DNA from: Bacteroidia bacterium
GTDB taxonomy: Bacteria; Bacteroidota; Bacteroidia; NS11-12g; UBA9320
Direction: 5' to 3'
Assembly (NCBI GenBank): GCA_022425465.1
Contig: JAKMFK010000018.1
Location: 1 to 5,508 of the forward strand
Length of the DNA: 5,508 bases
Part shown: positions 1 through 5,508 of the stretch, piece after piece
Numbering within the stretch: the stretch's first letter is position 1
How the letters are laid out: the number at the start of each line of letters is the position of its first letter
Made by a program: the position numbers and the translations under genes
Notes under the pieces: generated by a model
Told to the model about the DNA's origin: nothing
What the model saw: only the letters and a program-made list of their open reading frames with translations
Databases searched by the model: none

Positions 1-36
1 ATTTTTTTTTAAAAAACATTTTTTTGATGCTTTCAT

Positions 37-68
37 AAAAAAAGCCCCAATCAAAAATTGAGGCTTTT
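37..68 (-). terminator. Rho-independent terminator of the leftward isomerase gene
   Basis: A 12-bp stem is formed by 40-51 (AAAAGCCCCAAT) and 57-68 (ATTGAGGCTTTT), with one C/A mismatch and a 5-base loop (CAAAA). Read leftward, the GC-rich arm ends in GGGGC followed by seven T residues (complement of A37-A43), which is the classic intrinsic terminator form. It begins 26 bases after the stop codon of the isomerase gene that ends at 95. Read rightward the stem is followed by only a short T run, so it may also act weakly for a gene to the left of the window. Confidence 0.88.
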
Positions 69-94
69 AATGATATTTTGATAGATTTATACGT

Positions 95-1090
95 TTAATC
101 CTTGACGATTTGTAAATCGCTTAAAAAACCTTTTAGGTTCATAATAATAGGGACATTCATTAAATCTGATCCCAATTCATTAGCAAGCATAACACTTACC
201 CAATCTAATCTATATATGACATCAAATATTGCCTGAAGTGAATATTCAGGAATTTGCATCGGTAAAATGGTATTATTATCTAGTTCTAAATGTGATATTA
301 GAAAATCAAATCGGGCAGCTACTCGTGGATTTTCATTAGAGTAAAGCATGATAAAATTGGTATCTAGTTGATCAGTATAACTTTCAATGGCATTATGATT
401 AGCTTCAGGAAGCACATTCACAAATCCTTCAAGTTTTGAGTTTTCTTGGAGTTGTTGTGTGAACCTAACTGCAATAGGAGCATATTCTCGATCTGATACG
501 ATGACAAATTTCTTGCGAATAGTGTTTTTAAAGAAGTTGAATATTTGCTCACCACTTTGTTTTTGACGGTCTCTATTTTCTTCAAAATAGTCTCGAATAT
601 CTTGAATGATGGGACGGTGGTCAAATCCAAGAAGTTCTCCAAATATCATACTGATAAATCCGAGTCCTTGACCAATGGTCATCCGTGGTTGATATCCACC
701 TTTAAGATCGTATGTAATTAAGTTATTTTGGGTAGCTAGTTCCTTAAGTTTTCCTCCACCAGTTAGAATAATCATTGCACATCCAATTGCATTTGTCTCT
801 TCAAATAATTGAAGTGTTTCTTCTGTATTCCCAGAATAGGAGTTTAGAATAACAAGTGTCTTTTTACCAGCAAATTTTGGAAGGTGATAGTCCGCTACGG
901 TTTCAATAGGAATAGGGCATTTATCAAAAAACCAATTCTTGGCAATTACTGCTCCAATTCCACTTCCACCTAAACCTCCCATTACAATATTATCAAATTG
1001 ATTGACGCTCATTTCATGGTTTGTAAAATTATCTAATACAAAGTCAAATTGTTCGGTAAAATTTTCTAGTGACGATTCGTGTGTAATCAT
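95..1090 (-). CDS. Bifunctional phosphoglucose/phosphomannose isomerase (SIS-domain family)
   Basis: A 331-residue cytosolic sugar isomerase of the type first described in archaea and common in Bacteroidota. It interconverts glucose-6-phosphate or mannose-6-phosphate with fructose-6-phosphate. The first SIS domain shows the glycine-rich loop GGLGGSGIGA (38-47) and the phosphate-binding serine motif NSYSGNTEET (83-92). QPRMTIG (134-140) supplies the conserved active-site arginine (R136). QENSK (215-219) and PEANHNAIESY (228-238) match the family's catalytic Glu and His positions (E216, H232), and K320 near the C-terminus fits the conserved lysine. The length (about 330 residues) is normal, so the gene looks intact. 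The ATG at 1090 is the first possible start because an in-frame TAA lies two codons upstream. No Shine-Dalgarno sequence is visible, as expected in this phylum. It is transcribed divergently from the pseudouridine synthase gene and ends at its own terminator. Family assignment is firm; substrate preference is inferred from the family. Confidence 0.93.
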   Translation of the reverse strand: MITHESSLENFTEQFDFVLDNFTNHEMSVNQFDNIVMGGLGGSGIGAVIAKNWFFDKCPIPIETVADYHLPKFAGKKTLVILNSYSGNTEETLQLFEETNAIGCAMIILTGGGKLKELATQNNLITYDLKGGYQPRMTIGQGLGFISMIFGELLGFDHRPIIQDIRDYFEENRDRQKQSGEQIFNFFKNTIRKKFVIVSDREYAPIAVRFTQQLQENSKLEGFVNVLPEANHNAIESYTDQLDTNFIMLYSNENPRVAARFDFLISHLELDNNTILPMQIPEYSLQAIFDVIYRLDWVSVMLANELGSDLMNVPIIMNLKGFLSDLQIVKD

Positions 1091-1103
1091 TTGTTATTCT
1101 TAA

Positions 1104-1111
1104 TACTTTTG
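1104..1111 (+). promoter_or_regulatory. Candidate Bacteroidota -7 element for the pseudouridine synthase gene
   Basis: TACTTTTG matches TAnnTTTG exactly. It predicts a transcript start near 1116 and a leader of roughly 58 bases before the ATG at 1174. The -33 region would fall at the start of the divergent isomerase gene, and only a weak TTCG (1076-1079) is seen there. It lies 6 bases from the opposing element at 1118-1125, so polymerases at the two sites would compete. Confidence 0.4.
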
Positions 1112-1117
1112 TGGCTG

Positions 1118-1125
1118 CAAAAATA
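1118..1125 (-). promoter_or_regulatory. Candidate Bacteroidota -7 element for the isomerase gene
   Basis: Read leftward, the sequence is TATTTTTG, a perfect match to the Bacteroidota -7 consensus TAnnTTTG. It would place transcription start near 1113, giving a leader of about 22 bases before the ATG at 1090. No clear TTTG-type -33 box is seen 19-21 bases upstream. The region is AT-rich, so a chance match is possible. Confidence 0.45.
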
Positions 1126-1148
1126 AACAGATAAACGATTTACTTGTT

Positions 1149-1164
1149 TCTGTATATACACAGA
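1149..1164 (+). promoter_or_regulatory. Dyad (TCTGTATATACACAGA) just upstream of the pseudouridine synthase start
   Basis: A 16-base near-palindrome with one mismatched pair, containing the perfect 10-base palindrome TGTATATACA (1151-1160). It ends 9 bases before the ATG at 1174. It could be an operator half-site pair, or in RNA a small hairpin with a 5-bp stem (UCUGU/ACAGA) and a 6-base loop in the leader. No regulator can be named, and a chance palindrome in AT-rich DNA is a real alternative. Confidence 0.3.
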
Positions 1165-1173
1165 TTTTAAAAA

Positions 1174-2211
1174 ATGTCTAATCCATCAAATACCGAAGTT
1201 AAAATAGTAGAAGATGAACTTTTTATTAAGTACACTTTCACTGTTGACGATGGTCAAGAGCCACTTCGAATAGACAAATATTTGGTGAGTAAAATTGAAA
1301 GAGCTAGTCGTAATAAGTTACAGGAAGCAATTGATCAAAAGCATGTTATTGTGGACGGTAAAGCGGTTAAGTCTAATTATAAGGTGAAACCCCAAAATTT
1401 CATTGAAGTGTTAGTGGACAAAGAACCTACAGAATTAGAAGTGATTCCTCAAGATATACCACTTGATATCATTTATGAGGATGATGATTTGATGATCATC
1501 AACAAAAAGGCAGGAATGGTTGTTCATCCAGGTTTTGGAAATCAATCTGGTACGCTTCTTAACGCTCTAGCTTTTCTTTTAGATAAGAAAGCAACTCATC
1601 GAGGTAAGAGGCCTTGGTTAGTACACCGTATTGATAAAAATACGAGTGGTTTGTTAGTGATTGCCAAAAATGATGAGTCGATGGCACACCTATCTCAACA
1701 ATTTAAAGATCACACAATAGAGCGTACATATCAAGCATTAGTCTGGGGAAGTCCTCAAGAGCCAGAAGGTACCTTATCAACTATCATTGGACGTGATCAA
1801 TATGATCGAAAAAAGTTTGTAGTTTTATCTGATGATGAGGGTCGAGGAAAACATGCAATCACCCATTATAGAGTTTTAGAGGATTTTTTGTATACGAGTT
1901 TGGTGGAATGTAAACTGGAAACAGGTCGTACCCATCAAATTAGAGTTCATATGAAACACCTTGGTCATCCTTTGTTTAGTGACGATCATTATGGTGGTAA
2001 TCGGATCCTTAAAGGTGTCGTATTTAGTAAGTATAAACAGTTCGTAGATAACTGCTTTAGTATTTTACCACGGCAAGGCTTGCATGCGAAGTCTCTTGGA
2101 TTTCAGCATCCAAGTACTCATGAATGGATGCAATTTGAATCGGAACTTCCTCATGATATGCAAACAGTCGTGAATAAATGGAGGAACGCTTCAAAAACGT
2201 ACGGTTTTTAG
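1174..2211 (+). CDS. RluA-family pseudouridine synthase with S4 domain (RluD-like)
   Basis: A 345-residue cytosolic RNA-modifying enzyme that isomerises uridine to pseudouridine, most likely in 23S rRNA. An N-terminal S4 RNA-binding domain (about 30-85, starting LRIDKYLV) is followed by the catalytic domain. Motif II is HRIDKNTSGLLVIAK (151-165) with catalytic Asp154; IINKKAGMVVHPG (108-120) and LETGRTHQIRVHMKHLGHP (248-266) are the other family blocks. The overall form resembles RluD (23S positions around 1911-1917 in E. coli), but RluC also has an S4 domain, so the site specificity is not certain and no symbol is given. The ATG at 1174 is the first possible start, with an in-frame TAA at 1168-1170. 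An A-rich leader replaces a Shine-Dalgarno sequence. The TAG stop directly abuts the stop of the convergent DUF4340 gene. Confidence 0.95.
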   Translation: MSNPSNTEVKIVEDELFIKYTFTVDDGQEPLRIDKYLVSKIERASRNKLQEAIDQKHVIVDGKAVKSNYKVKPQNFIEVLVDKEPTELEVIPQDIPLDIIYEDDDLMIINKKAGMVVHPGFGNQSGTLLNALAFLLDKKATHRGKRPWLVHRIDKNTSGLLVIAKNDESMAHLSQQFKDHTIERTYQALVWGSPQEPEGTLSTIIGRDQYDRKKFVVLSDDEGRGKHAITHYRVLEDFLYTSLVECKLETGRTHQIRVHMKHLGHPLFSDDHYGGNRILKGVVFSKYKQFVDNCFSILPRQGLHAKSLGFQHPSTHEWMQFESELPHDMQTVVNKWRNASKTYGF

Positions 2212-3204
2212 TTAGGGTCTAAAATAACTCTTCTTAACCAGTAGCTTGCCCATAGTGTATTCTTGCACTGTTACCAAAAAAGGGAAGTCCGTGAATGTGG
2301 CAAAATAGCGTTCGGTATCTTCCACAATCAGCTGTCCACGTTTGTCGTATAATGAGTTTCCCATTTCAAAAGAACCCTTACGATGTAATTTTAACTCAAT
2401 CGGTTTTCCAGAGGTAGGGGTTACTTTGATGCTTATAAATGGTTGAGCATTTTTTATAGAATCTTTTTGTTCTTGATTTAGATAGTTTGCAAAACCCTCA
2501 AAATTTTTGAATGAAAAAAGCGAAAAATAACTTCGAGCTGCTGATTGCGAAAAATTGTTTATTTGAGGGATGAGATTGTATGAAGAATCAATTCGAGCGA
2601 TTTGAAAAGATTCGCTTGAGTCTTGATGATGAATAACTTTGATTGACTCAATCTGTTCTGAAGAAAAATCAAAAATAGTTTGATCAAACCAGTCTTTTTC
2701 TAGGGTACTAAATTTGGGCTCTAATAAATTAGCAAAGCCAAAAATATGGGCTTCGTATGGCGTATTTGAACCATTTATATGTATGTAAGTAGATGAACGA
2801 TCTGGGTTGGATGAACCTACATAATAGTCACGAATACATTCATCTTTTTGAAAAATTTGAACATGTATGGAACGTCCCACCATTTTGCGTATTACATTTT
2901 GTTGAGCGGTTTTAGCTACAGGTCCTTTAATCCGAATATTTTTAATTGTTTCATTTAATAGTGATTCAATCTTAGGTTTGAATGTTTTGATTTTATTGTT
3001 TACATACCAGTCTTCATCTTTTTTTGATAAAATCACCTCATTACCTTGACGGTCTTTCATTTTTATAAGACTGATTTCTTCCGGATTTTCAACGGCAAAA
3101 CGGCTAATATCTCTATAGCTAGTTTGTTTATCTTTATCGAATATGGTCCATAAACAGAGAAGTGCAACTGAAACAAGAGCGATTATAATTATTGATTTTC
3201 TCAT
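2212..3204 (-). CDS. Membrane-anchored DUF4340 family protein, function unknown
   Basis: A 330-residue protein with an N-terminal hydrophobic segment at about residues 4-21 after a short basic start (MRKS), which suggests a signal anchor or an uncleaved signal peptide with the rest exported. Cys17 is preceded by LL, which does not fit a lipobox, so a lipoprotein is unlikely. The region FAVENPEEISLIKMKDRQGN (36-55), then W66-Y67-V68-N69, PVAKTAQQNV (95-104) and YYVGSSNPDRSSTY (127-140), follow the pattern I recall for flavobacterial DUF4340 proteins, whose soluble part is mostly beta-strand and has no known activity. In some other phyla DUF4340 genes sit beside GldG/ABC-2 type transporter genes; no such partner is visible here. 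The start ATG at 3204 overlaps the stop of a possible 29-codon ORF upstream (ATGA). Its 3' end abuts the pseudouridine synthase gene with no terminator between. Family assignment is fairly sure; the role is unknown. Confidence 0.85.
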   Translation of the reverse strand: MRKSIIIIALVSVALLCLWTIFDKDKQTSYRDISRFAVENPEEISLIKMKDRQGNEVILSKKDEDWYVNNKIKTFKPKIESLLNETIKNIRIKGPVAKTAQQNVIRKMVGRSIHVQIFQKDECIRDYYVGSSNPDRSSTYIHINGSNTPYEAHIFGFANLLEPKFSTLEKDWFDQTIFDFSSEQIESIKVIHHQDSSESFQIARIDSSYNLIPQINNFSQSAARSYFSLFSFKNFEGFANYLNQEQKDSIKNAQPFISIKVTPTSGKPIELKLHRKGSFEMGNSLYDKRGQLIVEDTERYFATFTDFPFLVTVQEYTMGKLLVKKSYFRP

Positions 3205-3290
3205 TCTTCGTAGTTCAAAGAAACAACCCTTTTCATTAATTTGGGTAATTGGATAACCATATATTTAGATCGTCGGGATAAATATTTCAT
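3201..3290 (-). CDS. Possible small basic protein, 29 residues, upstream of the DUF4340 gene
   Basis: An ATG at 3290 opens a 29-codon frame starting MKYLSRRSKY and ending SLNYEE, with a TGA at 3203-3201. That stop overlaps the ATG of the DUF4340 gene as ATGA, the arrangement typical of translationally coupled genes. The first 20 residues are rich in Lys/Arg (K2, R6, R7, K9, K17, K20), and the tail is acidic. Two further in-frame Met codons (residues 11 and 19) could be later starts, and an in-frame TAA lies five codons upstream of the ATG. A one-mismatch -7 element (TTCTTTTG read leftward, 3319-3326) would give a leader of about 23 bases. I do not recognise the sequence. A frame this short is not statistically rare at this base composition, so it may simply be a leader ORF that tunes DUF4340 translation, or chance. 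Confidence 0.35.
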   Translation of the reverse strand: MKYLSRRSKYMVIQLPKLMKRVVSLNYEE

Positions 3291-3361
3291 ACATTTTAAT
3301 TCGTTTTAATAGTAAAGTCAAAAGAATACTCAGTTAAACCTTTATTCTCATTTGCTTGTTA

Positions 3362-3369
3362 TAAATTTG
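3362..3369 (+). promoter_or_regulatory. Candidate Bacteroidota -7 element at the aroB start
   Basis: TAAATTTG matches TAnnTTTG exactly and ends 5 bases before the GTG at 3375. Transcription would then begin at about 3373-3375, making the aroB-aroA message nearly leaderless. No good -33 TTTG is present at the usual spacing (3339-3344 reads CCTTTA). The same bases also read as Tyr-Lys-Phe in the aroB frame, so the match could instead be coding sequence of a longer AroB. Confidence 0.35.
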
Positions 3370-3374
3370 AAGTT

Positions 3375-4394
3375 GTGAAAAACGGACTTAAGCATCTAAA
3401 GAAATTCATAAATAACCATGAACACAATTGCATTGTATTAGTAGACAAACATACCTATGCATCGTGCTACCCTTTATTAGATACAAATGTTCCTCATATT
3501 TTGGTTCCATATGGTGAAAATTACAAGAATTTAAATAGTTGTGAATACATCTGGAAAAAACTGGTAGAGCTCAATGCCAATAGAGATACTAAATTGCTTT
3601 GTTTGGGTGGGGGTGTTTTGTGTGATATGGGTGCATTTGCTGGTACATGTTACCAAAGAGGGATGTCTGTAGTGTTGGCACCCACTTCAATACTAGCTAT
3701 GGTAGACGCAAGTATTGGAGGTAAAAATGGTGTTGATTTTTTAGGATTAAAAAATTACATCGGTACTTTTAACAAGCCTAGTCAAACTTTCATTTGTCCT
3801 GAATTTTTAAATACGCTACCCTATCCCGAAATGGTGAATGGTTTCATCGAGATGCTAAAACATGGTTTAATCGCCAGTAAATCACATTATGATCATGTTA
3901 AATTATTTTTTTTGAAGGATAGACATGCTATCACTCCGAATTTAATTAATGATTCTATCGCTATTAAAACGCGAATAGTCGAGGATGATTTTTTAGATTT
4001 GGGAGTGCGAAGGAGATTAAACTTTGGTCATACCATTGGTCATGCTATTGAAGCGAACAGTCTTCGAATTAATGAAGAAAATGAAGCATTGTCTCATGGA
4101 GTTTCTGTTGCTTTGGGAATGGTTGTGGAGAGTTATATCAGTCATAAAATTACAGGTTTTTCATTAGATCAATTAAATGAAATATCGACAGTATTAAGTG
4201 GGCTTGTGAAGTCAGTATACGAGGAGATTCCTGAAGTGAGTGAGTTAATGCCATATTTGAGGAGAGATAAGAAGAATTCTAATAATACAATTAACTGCAC
4301 ATTATTAAAAGAAATTGGTGAGGCAAATCATGATTACGAAGTTGAAGAAGACCAAATAAAAAAGGGACTAGCATACTTGAAAAGTTTAAAATGA
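3375..4394 (+). CDS. aroB: 3-dehydroquinate synthase
   Basis: Converts DAHP (3-deoxy-D-arabino-heptulosonate 7-phosphate) to 3-dehydroquinate, step 2 of the shikimate pathway, using NAD and a divalent metal in the cytosol. Seen in order: YGENYKNL (46-53), the NAD-binding block LGGGVLCDMGAF (77-88), PTSILAMVDASIGGKNGVD (103-121), LKNYIG (125-130), FIEMLKHG (157-164), RRRLNFGHTIGHAIE (212-226), SHGVSVALGM (240-249) and RDKKN (297-301). E159, H219 and H241 fit the metal ligands; K117, K162, R214, N216, H223 and K299-K300 fit active-site positions. The length of 339 is about 10-20 residues short at the N-terminus. The GTG at 3375 is the only ATG, GTG or TTG in this frame after the stop at 3297-3299 and before the conserved core. 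Upstream in-frame codons read FACYKFEVV, which resembles the family's missing first strands, so the true start is uncertain. The stop overlaps the aroA start by 4 bases. Confidence 0.95.
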   Translation: MKNGLKHLKKFINNHEHNCIVLVDKHTYASCYPLLDTNVPHILVPYGENYKNLNSCEYIWKKLVELNANRDTKLLCLGGGVLCDMGAFAGTCYQRGMSVVLAPTSILAMVDASIGGKNGVDFLGLKNYIGTFNKPSQTFICPEFLNTLPYPEMVNGFIEMLKHGLIASKSHYDHVKLFFLKDRHAITPNLINDSIAIKTRIVEDDFLDLGVRRRLNFGHTIGHAIEANSLRINEENEALSHGVSVALGMVVESYISHKITGFSLDQLNEISTVLSGLVKSVYEEIPEVSELMPYLRRDKKNSNNTINCTLLKEIGEANHDYEVEEDQIKKGLAYLKSLK

Positions 4395-5508
4395 TTCGAT
4401 TATCGAACAAAAATAAGCAGTTGTTTGGTGAGGTTCGTTTGCCGAGTTCAAAGAGCATAACCAATCGCATGTTAATTCTTAAAAAATTGTATGAATCCAA
4501 TCTTATACTAGAGAATATCTCGTTGGCTAATGATTCTAAAATATTGAGTAATCTGTTAAATTCCAATAGTAATCATTTCAACGTTCAAGATGCTGGAACA
4601 GTATATCGTTTTCTGACAGCTTATTGTGCCGTAACTTCGGGTGAGTGGACTATTGAAGGTACGTCAAGATTACATGATAGGCCGATTGCAGACTTAATCC
4701 GTATTCTGCAAGAATTGGGTGCCGAAATAACCTATTTAGATAGGGACGGTTATGGACCAATTAAAATTGTTGGAAAAAAATTGGTAGCAAGTTCAAATTT
4801 AATTGACCTTACACAGATTAATAGCAGCCAGTTTGCCTCTGCTTTATTGATGATTGCTCCCATGATTGACGGAGAATTCAATTTTAAAGTGAATACCAAA
4901 ATGTCCTCATATTCATATGTTCTATTGACTATTGCCTGCCTTAGAAGGATGGGTTTTTCAGTTTGGGTTCGTGGATCATACATACAAGTTTCAAAAAAAC
5001 AGAAATTTGATGGTGAATATTTTCATATTGAACCAGATTGGAGCTCATTTTATTACTGGATAAGTATGGTCCATCTTTCTGAAGGTGCTGATTTGTTTTT
5101 TCCAGGTATCCGACTAAACAATATGCAAAAAGAAAGAAAGAAACTTTTTGAGATTGGCCATCCTAGTATAGTAATGGAGGAATTGAATGACGGTATGCGT
5201 ATAGTGAAACATACCACAACTGAAAAATATGTATTTCCTGATGAGTTAAATTATGGTCAGTTTCCAGATATTGCTATGACCTTTGCATTGATGCTACCAG
5301 CTATAGGATGCAAGCAAGTTGTTATTAAAGGTTTGCAAAGTTTGAAATTCAAAGAATGTGACCGTGAACTTGCTACAATAGAACATTTAGAAAAAATAGG
5401 TGTTGATTTTAAAAGTCAAGATAATCAATGGTTAATGGATGCTTCTGGTTTTGAGTTGAAGGCTAATACCCTTTTTGATACCTATAATGATCACAGAATG
5501 GCCATGTG
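4391..5508 (+). CDS. aroA: 3-phosphoshikimate 1-carboxyvinyltransferase (EPSP synthase), 3' end outside the window
   Basis: Transfers the enolpyruvyl group of PEP to shikimate-3-phosphate, step 6 of the shikimate pathway, in the cytosol. The frame runs from the ATG at 4391 without a stop to the window edge: 372 codons plus 2 bases, ending in DHRMAM, so about 35-45 residues are missing. Motifs: LPSSKSITNR (17-26; K21, S22, R26), DAGTVYRFLTA (67-77; R73), GTSRLHDRP (90-98), INSSQFASALLM (143-154; S145, S146, Q147 for shikimate-3-phosphate), EPDWSSFYY (214-222), FPDIAMTFALM (291-301; catalytic D293), LKFKECDREL (318-327; K321, E322, R325) and DTYNDHRMAM (363-372; R369). These are the expected substrate-binding residues, so the enzyme looks functional. 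The ATG overlaps the aroB stop as ATGA, which indicates cotranscription and coupled translation. Confidence 0.95.
   Translation, partial: MIRLSNKNKQLFGEVRLPSSKSITNRMLILKKLYESNLILENISLANDSKILSNLLNSNSNHFNVQDAGTVYRFLTAYCAVTSGEWTIEGTSRLHDRPIADLIRILQELGAEITYLDRDGYGPIKIVGKKLVASSNLIDLTQINSSQFASALLMIAPMIDGEFNFKVNTKMSSYSYVLLTIACLRRMGFSVWVRGSYIQVSKKQKFDGEYFHIEPDWSSFYYWISMVHLSEGADLFFPGIRLNNMQKERKKLFEIGHPSIVMEELNDGMRIVKHTTTEKYVFPDELNYGQFPDIAMTFALMLPAIGCKQVVIKGLQSLKFKECDRELATIEHLEKIGVDFKSQDNQWLMDASGFELKANTLFDTYNDHRMAM

Noticed and set aside
1..36. T and A tracts at the left edge, considered as a second terminator or a repeat
   Set aside because: They are low-complexity sequence without a stable GC-containing stem, and the neighbouring gene lies outside the window.
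418..642. Leftward 74-codon open frame inside the isomerase gene
   Set aside because: It lies entirely within a well-supported conserved gene in another frame of the same strand and shows no recognisable protein features.
2193..2209. Hairpin AAAAAC-GTACG-GTTTTT at the end of the pseudouridine synthase gene, considered as a terminator
   Set aside because: The stem is only 6 bp with one G-C pair, it lies within coding sequence, and no T tract follows; it is too weak to call.
2212..3204. DUF4340 protein considered as a lipoprotein because of Cys17
   Set aside because: The residues before Cys17 are ALL; a lipobox needs Gly, Ala or Ser directly before the Cys.
3375..4394. aroB considered as a pseudogene because of its short N-terminus
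   Set aside because: All metal, NAD and substrate motifs are intact over the full frame and it is coupled to an intact aroA, so a start-site question is more likely than loss of function.
4291..4566. Leftward open frame across the aroB-aroA junction
   Set aside because: It is antisense to two conserved enzymes; the sequence looks like a by-product of their codons, with no family motifs.
4750..4983. Leftward 77-codon open frame inside aroA
   Set aside because: It is antisense to EPSP synthase motifs that are clearly coding on the forward strand.
1..5508. Search for a novel defence, mobile or biosynthetic system, tRNA, rRNA or CRISPR array
   Set aside because: All five long genes belong to known families with housekeeping or envelope roles, the gaps are short, and no repeats, integrase or transposase motifs, or RNA gene folds were seen.

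Overview
The window looks like ordinary chromosomal DNA from a low-GC member of the Bacteroidota, probably Flavobacteriales-like. This rests on four things: the archaeal/Bacteroidota-type bifunctional phosphoglucose/phosphomannose isomerase; a DUF4340 protein of the form seen in flavobacteria; gene starts without Shine-Dalgarno sequences; and perfect matches to the Bacteroidota -7 promoter element TAnnTTTG in front of genes. The exact taxon cannot be read from the sequence.

Layout from left to right. Positions 1-94 hold AT tracts and a strong intrinsic terminator (37-68) for a leftward sugar-phosphate isomerase gene (95-1090). An 83-bp divergent gap (1091-1173) carries back-to-back candidate promoter elements and a small dyad. 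It is followed by a rightward RluA-family pseudouridine synthase gene (1174-2211). That gene abuts, with no bases between, a leftward gene for a membrane-anchored DUF4340 protein (2212-3204). A possible 29-codon ORF (3201-3290) precedes the DUF4340 gene and overlaps its start as ATGA. After a second divergent gap come aroB (GTG start 3375, to 4394) and aroA (4391 to beyond the right edge), which overlap by 4 bp.

aroB and aroA encode steps 2 and 6 of the shikimate pathway (3-dehydroquinate synthase and EPSP synthase) and are almost certainly cotranscribed and translationally coupled. The other genes are housekeeping functions: hexose-phosphate interconversion, and pseudouridylation of rRNA. 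The DUF4340 protein is an envelope-anchored protein of unknown role. No mobile element, tRNA, rRNA or CRISPR array was seen.

I found no convincing novel multi-gene system. The points most worth a second look are the 5' end of aroB (the family's N-terminal strand is encoded upstream of the only usable start codon, with a -7 element overlapping it), the small ORF in front of the DUF4340 gene, and the overlapping promoter elements between the first two genes.
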